DNA of 13,227 nucleotides from Lysobacterales bacterium (GTDB lineage: Bacteria > Pseudomonadota > Gammaproteobacteria > Xanthomonadales > Rhodanobacteraceae), in assembly GCA_013298265.1 (NCBI GenBank), contig JAAFHE010000032.1, positions 1-13,227 on the forward strand, written 5' to 3'. Position 1 is the first letter of the stretch. Every line of letters starts with the position of its first letter. The notes beneath the pieces are model-generated. The model was not told the DNA's origin and did no database searches. It saw only the letters and a list, made by a program, of their open reading frames with translations. Position numbers and translations under genes: made by a program. This document shows positions 7,077 through 13,227 of this stretch, in pieces.

Positions 7077-7904
7077 TCAGCTGCGACGATCGCGCACGAT
7101 GAACTGGGAAGTGCGCTTGTTCTTGCGCGTCTTGTAACCCTTGGTCGGCATGCCCCAGGGCGAAACCGGGTGAGGATTACCCTGTCCGGCGCGTGCTTCA
7201 CCACCACCATGCGGGTGATCGACCGGGTTCATAGCCGCGCCGCGAACGGTCGGGCGAACGCCGCGCCAACGCTGGGCACCGGCCTTGCCGATGTTCTCCA
7301 GATTGTGCTCAGAGTTGCCGACTTCGCCGAGGGTAGCGACACAGTCAGCCGGAACCTTGCGCATCTCGCCCGAGCGCAGACGCAACGTGGCGTAACCGCC
7401 TTCGCGTGCAACTAGCTGTGCCGATCCACCGGCGGCACGTGCAATCTGCGCCCCCTTCCCCGGCTTCATCTCGATGCAGTGAACGGTCGAGCCGACTGGG
7501 ATGTTGCGCAGCGGCAGCGCGTTACCGACTTTGATCGGAGCATCCCGACCAGCCATCAGCTGATCGCCTTCCTTCACGCCCTTGGGGGCGATGATGTAGC
7601 GACGCTCACCATCCGCGTAGCACAGCAGCGCGATGTGCGCGGTGCGGTTCGGATCGTATTCCAGACGCTCGACACGAGCCGGAATACCTTCCTTGTCGCG
7701 CTTGAAGTCAATAAGACGGTAGTGCTGCTTTGAACCACCGCCCTTGTGACGAGTGGTGATGCGACCGTTGTTGTTGCGGCCGCCGGTCTTGTTCTGCGCT
7801 TCAGTCAGAGCGGCATATGGCGAACCTTTATGCAGTTCCGGCGTAACCACGCGAACCATCGCGCGGCGTCCAGCAGAAGTCGGCTTGTAATCAATCAGTG
7901 CCAT
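7077..7904 (-). CDS. rplB: 50S ribosomal protein L2
   Basis: L2 is one of the most conserved ribosomal proteins, needed for subunit association and for peptidyl transferase activity. The 275-residue product has an OB-type N-terminal domain ([20 protein letters not shown], 45–64) and an SH3-like middle domain ([20 protein letters not shown]). The C-terminal extension has [14 protein letters not shown], with His230 matching the functionally important His229 of E. coli. The stretch [16 protein letters not shown] after it is, as I recall, a Xanthomonadales variant. AAGGTG precedes the ATG at 7904, 12 nt after rplW. Confidence 0.98.
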   Translation of the reverse strand: MALIDYKPTSAGRRAMVRVVTPELHKGSPYAALTEAQNKTGGRNNNGRITTRHKGGGSKQHYRLIDFKRDKEGIPARVERLEYDPNRTAHIALLCYADGERRYIIAPKGVKEGDQLMAGRDAPIKVGNALPLRNIPVGSTVHCIEMKPGKGAQIARAAGGSAQLVAREGGYATLRLRSGEMRKVPADCVATLGEVGNSEHNLENIGKAGAQRWRGVRPTVRGAAMNPVDHPHGGGEARAGQGNPHPVSPWGMPTKGYKTRKNKRTSQFIVRDRRS

Positions 7905-7916
7905 GGGTTTCCCACC

Positions 7917-8207
7917 TTAAGCCTTGGCCGTTACGTCGATGCTCTGACCTTCGGCAAGGCGGACATAAGCCTTGCGCTGGTCGGAACGACGGCCCGAGCG
8001 TTGACGGAAGGTCTTGGTCTTGCCTTTGGCATTGACCACATTGACCGCCTCGACTGTGACGCTGAACAGCTGCTCAATCGCAGCCTTCACGTCTGCTTTC
8101 GTCGCGGTCGACGCGACTTCAAACACATATTGATTGGATTCGGCGAGACGCGCTGTCTTTTCCGAGATGCGCGGCGCACGAATCGTATTAAGGAGACGCT
8201 CGTTCAT
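7917..8207 (-). CDS. rplW: 50S ribosomal protein L23
   Basis: L23 lies at the mouth of the peptide exit tunnel and is the main docking site for trigger factor and SRP. With the ATG at 8207 it is 96 residues: [18 protein letters not shown], then [16 protein letters not shown] and [16 protein letters not shown]. Glu16 in ISEK corresponds to Glu18 of E. coli L23, which contacts trigger factor. An upstream GTG at 8216 is open in frame, but GAGGAG (8216–8221) overlaps that codon and lies 8 nt from the ATG, so the ATG is preferred. The ATG overlaps the rplD TGA stop by 4 nt (ATGA), giving tight coupling. Confidence 0.97.
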   Translation of the reverse strand: MNERLLNTIRAPRISEKTARLAESNQYVFEVASTATKADVKAAIEQLFSVTVEAVNVVNAKGKTKTFRQRSGRRSDQRKAYVRLAEGQSIDVTAKA

Positions 8208-8809
8208 GCCAGCCACTCCTCAATCTTCTTCACCGCCTCGACCGTCACCACGACGTGATCGGCTCGCACGAGAGCGACCGGGTTCAAGGCATTGGTGTCG
8301 ACGACTTCGAGTATTTTGTGGTTGTTGCGCGCGGCGAGATACAGATTCTCGCTGACGCTCTCGCTGACGATGATCGTCTTGCCGGTGAATTTCATCTCAC
8401 CGAGCTTGGCAATCAGCCCCTGCGTCTTGGGAGCGTCGACGTCAAACTCGGTCACTACCTGGAGACGATCCTGACGGATCAGCTCGGACAAGATCGAGGC
8501 GAGCGCACCGCGAAACATCTTCTTGTTGACTTTCTGCGAAAAGTCGCGCGGCTTTGCGGCAAAGGTAACGCCACCGCCGACGAAGATCGGAGCGCGGTAA
8601 TCACCGTGACGCGCACCGCCACCCTTCTGTTTCTTGAACTTCTTGGTGGTACCCGAGACCTCCGAGCGCGACCGCTGAGCCTTAGTGCCTGCACGACCAG
8701 CGTTGCGATAGGCCGTTACGACCTGGTGCACGAGATCGCCGCGAAATTCCTTGCCGAAGACGGCATCGGAAACGTTCAGCGGCGAAGCACCGATAACATT
8801 GAGTTCCAT
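8204..8809 (-). CDS. rplD: 50S ribosomal protein L4
   Basis: L4 is a primary 23S rRNA binder whose long loop reaches the exit-tunnel constriction. In E. coli it also represses the S10 operon by attenuation and translation block. The 201-residue product shows [19 protein letters not shown], the tunnel loop at about 41–95 with [16 protein letters not shown] (54–69), then [18 protein letters not shown] and [10 protein letters not shown], and the end [12 protein letters not shown]. The loop differs from the KKPWRQKGTGRAR of E. coli and matches the Xanthomonadales type as I recall it. GGAG precedes the ATG at 8809, 11 nt after rplC. Whether it acts on the hairpin leader before rpsJ is an open question. 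Confidence 0.98.
   Translation of the reverse strand: MELNVIGASPLNVSDAVFGKEFRGDLVHQVVTAYRNAGRAGTKAQRSRSEVSGTTKKFKKQKGGGARHGDYRAPIFVGGGVTFAAKPRDFSQKVNKKMFRGALASILSELIRQDRLQVVTEFDVDAPKTQGLIAKLGEMKFTGKTIIVSESVSENLYLAARNNHKILEVVDTNALNPVALVRADHVVVTVEAVKKIEEWLA
8216..8221 (-). promoter_or_regulatory. Shine-Dalgarno site that decides the rplW start
   Basis: GAGGAG in the mRNA is 8 nt from the ATG at 8207 and overlaps the competing GTG at 8214–8216, which therefore cannot use it. It lies within the last codons of rplD. Confidence 0.85.
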
Positions 8810-8820
8810 GGCGTCGCTCC

Positions 8821-9462
8821 TCAGGCCTTGGCGGCCGCGCGGATGATGACGTCGCCGCCGGTCGAACCCGGCACCGCGCCCTTCACGGCGATCAGGTGGC
8901 GTTCGGTATCGATCTGCACGACTTCAAGATTCATGGCCGAACGCGTGACGTTGCCCATGTGGCCGGACATCTTCTTGCCTGGGAACACGCGACCCGGCGT
9001 CTGACGCTGACCGATAGAACCCGGCGAACGATGCGACAGCGAGTTGCCGTGCGTCGCGTCACCCATGGTGAAGTTCCAGCGCTTAATAGTGCCCTGGAAA
9101 CCTTTGCCCTTGCTGACACCCTGCACGTCGATCTTCTGACCGACCTTGAAAACCTCATCGGCTTTCACTTCAGCGCCGACATTGAAACCACCAACCTCGG
9201 CGGCATCTACGCGGAACTCCCACAGACCGCGGCCAGCTTCGACCTTGGCTTTGGCGTAATGACCTGCACTGGGCTTGTTCACCAGCGAGGCACGCTTGCT
9301 ACCTGCCGTAACCTGCACCGCGTTATAGCCGTCGCTTTCAACCGTCTTGATCTGGGTAACGCGATTCGGCGTTGCTTCAATCAGCGTCACCGGGATCGAG
9401 CGACCGTCTTCGGTGAAGACTCGGCTCATGCCGCATTTGCGGCCAACCAATCCGATACTCAT
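8821..9462 (-). CDS. rplC: 50S ribosomal protein L3
   Basis: L3 starts assembly of the 50S 3' region, and its extension reaches the peptidyl transferase centre. The 213-residue product shows [45 protein letters not shown] (118–131) and [18 protein letters not shown] (135–152). Gln154, in GQRQTPG, matches Gln150 of E. coli, the site methylated by PrmB. The end carries [18 protein letters not shown] residues ([19 protein letters not shown]). AGGA stands about 8 nt before the ATG at 9462, 33 nt after rpsJ. It ends 11 nt before rplD. Confidence 0.98.
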   Translation of the reverse strand: MSIGLVGRKCGMSRVFTEDGRSIPVTLIEATPNRVTQIKTVESDGYNAVQVTAGSKRASLVNKPSAGHYAKAKVEAGRGLWEFRVDAAEVGGFNVGAEVKADEVFKVGQKIDVQGVSKGKGFQGTIKRWNFTMGDATHGNSLSHRSPGSIGQRQTPGRVFPGKKMSGHMGNVTRSAMNLEVVQIDTERHLIAVKGAVPGSTGGDVIIRAAAKA

Positions 9463-9495
9463 GTTCGTGTCCTGTTGCCTGTGTTACGCCCGGAC

Positions 9496-9807
9496 TCAGT
9501 AAAGCTTGATCTGCACGTCCACGCCGGCGGCGAGGTCGAGCTTCATCAGGGCATCCACAGTCTTGTCATTGGGATCGACAATATCCAGCACGCGCTTGTG
9601 GGTGCGCGTCTCGTACTGATCACGCGCATCCTTATCGACGTGCGGCGATGTCAGAACGGTGTAACGCTCGATCTTGGTCGGCAGAGGAATGGGACCGCGC
9701 ACTTGGGCGCCGGTACGCTTCGCAGTCTCCACGATCTCGCTCGCGGAGCGGTCGATCAGGCGATGATCGAATGCCTTCAGTCGAATACGGATCTTTTGGT
9801 CCGCCAT
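9496..9807 (-). CDS. rpsJ: 30S ribosomal protein S10 (NusE)
   Basis: S10 is a small-subunit head protein that also works as NusE, pairing with NusB in rRNA antitermination and linking NusG to the ribosome. The 103-residue product is nearly invariant: [40 protein letters not shown] (21–40), [16 protein letters not shown] (41–56), and [25 protein letters not shown] lies 8 nt before the ATG at 9807. As the first gene of the S10 operon it follows a 242-bp gap with a promoter and a leader hairpin, so its expression and that of everything downstream is probably set there. Confidence 0.99.
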   Translation of the reverse strand: MADQKIRIRLKAFDHRLIDRSASEIVETAKRTGAQVRGPIPLPTKIERYTVLTSPHVDKDARDQYETRTHKRVLDIVDPNDKTVDALMKLDLAAGVDVQIKLY

Positions 9808-9865
9808 GGCCGAAATCCTTCAGTAAAAGAGCGACGGGAGTGGGCAACTTCATGTGCCTGTCCCC

Positions 9866-9899
9866 AAAAATTCGGGCGAACCAGAAAACTGGTCCGCCC
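9866..9899 (-). terminator. Terminator-like hairpin with U-tract in the rpsJ leader (candidate attenuator)
   Basis: In the minus-strand RNA, the 11 bases from 9899 to 9889 (GGGCGGACCAG) pair with 9884 to 9874 (CUGGUUCGCCC) around a UUUU loop. All 11 positions pair, one of them as G·U. On the plus strand that position is an A–C mismatch, so the fold is better in the rpsJ-sense RNA. Three bases (GAA) follow, then UUUUU (9870–9866). It lies just downstream of the predicted promoter and 58 nt before the rpsJ ATG. It could be an attenuator for the S10 operon, as known for L4 control in enterobacteria, or a terminator for read-through from tuf. Confidence 0.65.
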
Positions 9900-9908
9900 A
9901 GACAAGAA

Positions 9909-9937
9909 AGTGTAGTACGCGCAAAGTCGCCCGTCAA
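9909..9937 (-). promoter_or_regulatory. Predicted sigma70 promoter of the S10 operon
   Basis: On the minus strand TTGACG (-35; 9937–9932, five of six consensus bases) and TACACT (-10; 9914–9909, four of six) are separated by exactly 17 bp, the preferred spacing. A start would be expected near 9901–9903, giving a leader of roughly 95 nt before rpsJ. It is in the right place for the S10 promoter. The transcript would begin almost at the base of the leader hairpin. Confidence 0.7.
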
Positions 9938-9976
9938 GCGGGCTCGATACGCGACGACTCCATGTCTGGCGAACAC

Positions 9977-9995
9977 GAGGCACATCCTGTGCCTC
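9977..9995. repeat. Perfect 7-bp hairpin between tuf and the S10 promoter
   Basis: GAGGCAC (9977–9983) and GTGCCTC (9989–9995) pair perfectly around a 5-nt loop. In the tuf direction the following bases are GUGUU, so there is no clear U-tract. In the plus direction the next bases are TTTT, which makes it look like an intrinsic terminator for plus-strand transcripts. It may end str-operon mRNA, protect its 3' end, or stop antisense transcription toward tuf. Confidence 0.5.
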
Positions 9996-10009
9996 TTTTC
10001 GCTGTAGGG

Positions 10010-10034
10010 GCCGCTCCGCTCTTAACGGAGCAGC
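10010..10034 (-). repeat. 9-bp hairpin 15 nt after the tuf stop codon
   Basis: In mRNA sense GCUGCUCCG (10034–10026) pairs with CGGAGCGGC (10018–10010) around a 7-nt loop, with one G·U pair that would be a C–A mismatch in the plus strand. This favours a role in the tuf transcript. CCCUACAG follows rather than a U-tract, so it is not a canonical intrinsic terminator; it could protect the 3' end of str mRNA or mark a processing site. Confidence 0.5.
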
Positions 10035-10049
10035 AAATACCGCTTTGTA

Positions 10050-11240
<1,191 letters not shown>

Positions 11241-11279
11241 GACTCAAAACCTCAAACAGTGAATAGCGTTGACGACGAC

Positions 11280-13227
11280 TTAACCTGCCTTCTTCATCAC
11301 CTGTTCGGCGATGTTGTTCGGCGCTTCAGCGTAGTGATCGAATTCCATGGTGAACGTGGCACGGCCCTGCGACATGGAGCGCATCGACGTGGCGTAACCG
11401 AACATCTCGCCCAGCGGCACCAGCGCGTTGATGACCTTGCCCGACGGACTGTCATCGGAACCCTGCAGGATGCCGCGACGACGGGAAAGATCACCCATCA
11501 CGTCGCCCATGTAGTCTTCCGGCGTTACGACTTCGACTTTCATGATGGGCTCGAGCAGCACAGGACTGGCCTTGTGGAAGCCCTCCTTGAAACCCATCGA
11601 CCCCGCGATCTTGAACGCCATTTCGTTCGAGTCGACTTCATGATACGAACCGTCTACAAGGCGGACCTTGATATCCACAACCGGGAAGCCGGCAAGAATG
11701 CCGTTCTGCATCGCCTCGCGAATACCTTTGTCTACAGCTGGCACATATTCCTTCGGAACCGTACCACCGACCGTCGCATTCTCGAACGTGTAGCCTACGC
11801 CGCGCTCCTGCGGTTCAATCTCGAGCACGACATGACCGTATTGGCCCTTACCACCGGATTGGCGAACAAACTTGCCGTCCTGCTTGACCGCTTTACGAAT
11901 CGTCTCGCGGTATGCGACCTGCGGTTTGCCGACATTGGCTTCCACGTTGAACTCGCGCTTCATGCGATCAACGATGATTTCCAGATGCAGCTCGCCCATG
12001 CCGGCGATGATGGTCTGCCCGGATTCCTCATCAGTGCGCACACGCAGCGATGGATCTTCCTGCGCAAGACGCGACAGCGCCATGCCCATCTTTTCCTGGT
12101 CAGACTTCGTCTTCGGCTCAACCGCCATCGCAATGACTGGCTCGGGGAAGATCATGCGCTCAAGCGTGATGACGTTGTTCGGCGCGCACAGCGTGTCGCC
12201 CGTCGTGACGTCCTTCAGGCCGACCGCGGCGGCGATATCGCCGGCGCGGACTTCCTTGATTTCGTCACGCTGGTTCGCGTGCATCTGAAGAATGCGGCCA
12301 ACACGCTCTTTCTTGCTCTTGACCGGGTTGTAAACTGTATCGCCAGAGTTCAACGTTCCCGAATAGACGCGGAAGAACGAGAGTGACCCGACAAACGGAT
12401 CAGTCATGATCTTGAACGCCAACGCTGAGAATGGCTCGCTGTCGCCGGCTGCACGCGTCGCTTCCTTCTCGTCCTCGTCAATGCCCTTGACTGGCGGACG
12501 ATCAGACGGCGCCGGCAGATAGTGGATAACCGCATCCAGCATCGCCTGTACGCCTTTGTTCTTGAACGCCGTACCGCAGAAAACCGGAATAAGGCTCGTC
12601 GCCAGCGTGCCGGCGCGGATCCCCTTCATGATTTCCTCTTCCGAGAGATCACCCTCTTCAAGGTACTTGTTCATGAACTCGTCGGACGTTTCTGCCGCAG
12701 CTTCTACCATAAAGCTGCGCGCGGCCTCGCATGTCTTCACGAGAGCGGCCGGAATGTCGCGATACTCGAATTTCGTTCCCTGGGCTTCCACATCCCAGTA
12801 GATCGCCTTCATCTTGATGAGGTCGACCACACCTTCGAAATTCTCTTCCGCGCCGATCGGCACCTGCATCGGCACAGGGTTGGCGCCAAGACGGGCTTTC
12901 AGCTGCGACACGACCTTGCTGAAGTCGGCGCCGGTGCGATCCATCTTGTTGACGAAGGCCATGCGCGGCACGCCGTATTTGTTGGCCTGACGCCAGACGG
13001 TCTCCGACTGCGGCTGCACGCCGCCGACTGCGCAAAGGACAAACACCGCACCATCGAGAACACGCAACGAACGCTCGACTTCAATGGTGAAGTCAACGTG
13101 TCCCGGTGTGTCAATGATGTTGAACCGATGTTCCGGGAAAGACATGTCCATGCCCTTCCAGAAGCAGGTCGTCGCAGCCGACGTAATCGTGATGCCGCGC
13201 TCTTGCTCTTGCTCCATCCAGTCCATC
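11280..13227 (-). CDS. fusA: Elongation factor G (partial, N-terminus outside window)
   Basis: EF-G is the GTPase that moves tRNAs and mRNA through the ribosome and, with RRF, splits ribosomes for recycling. The frame is open to the right edge; 648 residues are seen from [20 protein letters not shown]. By alignment with E. coli about 49 residues are missing, including the P-loop, and the Met at 13226 is internal, not the start. Visible (numbering from that Met) are DTPGH (39–43), NKMD (93–96), the domain II start near 265, GMGELHLEI (409–417), and in domain IV SYHEVDS (527–533) with the tip His529 that enters the A site. The order fusA–tuf is the str operon. Confidence 0.98.
   Translation of the reverse strand, partial: MDWMEQEQERGITITSAATTCFWKGMDMSFPEHRFNIIDTPGHVDFTIEVERSLRVLDGAVFVLCAVGGVQPQSETVWRQANKYGVPRMAFVNKMDRTGADFSKVVSQLKARLGANPVPMQVPIGAEENFEGVVDLIKMKAIYWDVEAQGTKFEYRDIPAALVKTCEAARSFMVEAAAETSDEFMNKYLEEGDLSEEEIMKGIRAGTLATSLIPVFCGTAFKNKGVQAMLDAVIHYLPAPSDRPPVKGIDEDEKEATRAAGDSEPFSALAFKIMTDPFVGSLSFFRVYSGTLNSGDTVYNPVKSKKERVGRILQMHANQRDEIKEVRAGDIAAAVGLKDVTTGDTLCAPNNVITLERMIFPEPVIAMAVEPKTKSDQEKMGMALSRLAQEDPSLRVRTDEESGQTIIAGMGELHLEIIVDRMKREFNVEANVGKPQVAYRETIRKAVKQDGKFVRQSGGKGQYGHVVLEIEPQERGVGYTFENATVGGTVPKEYVPAVDKGIREAMQNGILAGFPVVDIKVRLVDGSYHEVDSNEMAFKIAGSMGFKEGFHKASPVLLEPIMKVEVVTPEDYMGDVMGDLSRRRGILQGSDDSPSGKVINALVPLGEMFGYATSMRSMSQGRATFTMEFDHYAEAPNNIAEQVMKKAG

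Noticed and set aside
7065-7078. A 4-bp inverted repeat (GATA…TATC) around the weak rpsS ribosome-binding site
   Set aside because: Four A/T-rich pairs are too few to claim a structure.

Overview
The window is the conserved str–S10–spc ribosomal-protein gene cluster of a GC-rich gammaproteobacterium. All 24 genes lie on the minus strand, so transcription runs from position 13227 toward position 1. Several proteins carry signatures that, from memory, I associate with Xanthomonadales/Lysobacterales: the [12 protein letters not shown] loop of L4, the [12 protein letters not shown] stretch after the DHPHGGGE motif of L2, an S10 almost identical to the Xanthomonas one, and the L29 start MELKELR. 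The order is an inference from recalled sequences, not from a search.

Layout in transcription order. The end of the str operon comes first: fusA (EF-G, missing its first ~49 residues at the right edge), then tuf (EF-Tu). A 242-bp gap follows (9808–10049). It holds two hairpins after tuf, a well-formed sigma70-type promoter, and an 11-bp hairpin with a U-tract in the rpsJ leader. The S10 operon follows: rpsJ, rplC, rplD, rplW, rplB, rpsS, rplV, rpsC, rplP, rpmC, rpsQ. Only 23 bp later the spc operon begins: rplN, rplX, rplE, rpsN, rpsH, rplF, rplR, rpsE, rpmD, rplO and secY. secY is cut at the left edge after 181 codons.

The genes work together. EF-Tu and EF-G drive elongation, the ribosomal proteins build both subunits, and SecY forms the channel for proteins leaving the ribosome. 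Genes are mostly 2–40 bp apart or overlap slightly, nearly all with a visible Shine-Dalgarno site, which indicates one coupled transcript from rpsJ to secY. The exceptions are a 62-bp rplF–rplR spacer with one hairpin and a 146-bp rplR–rpsE spacer with two inverted repeats.

I found no mobile element, CRISPR array, RNA gene, defence system or unknown protein-coding gene. This is core housekeeping DNA. What merits a second look is noncoding: the rpsJ leader, which looks like an attenuator, and the rplR–rpsE spacer. Long open frames on the plus strand, including one of 703 codons antisense to tuf and fusA, look like shadows of GC-rich, highly expressed genes.
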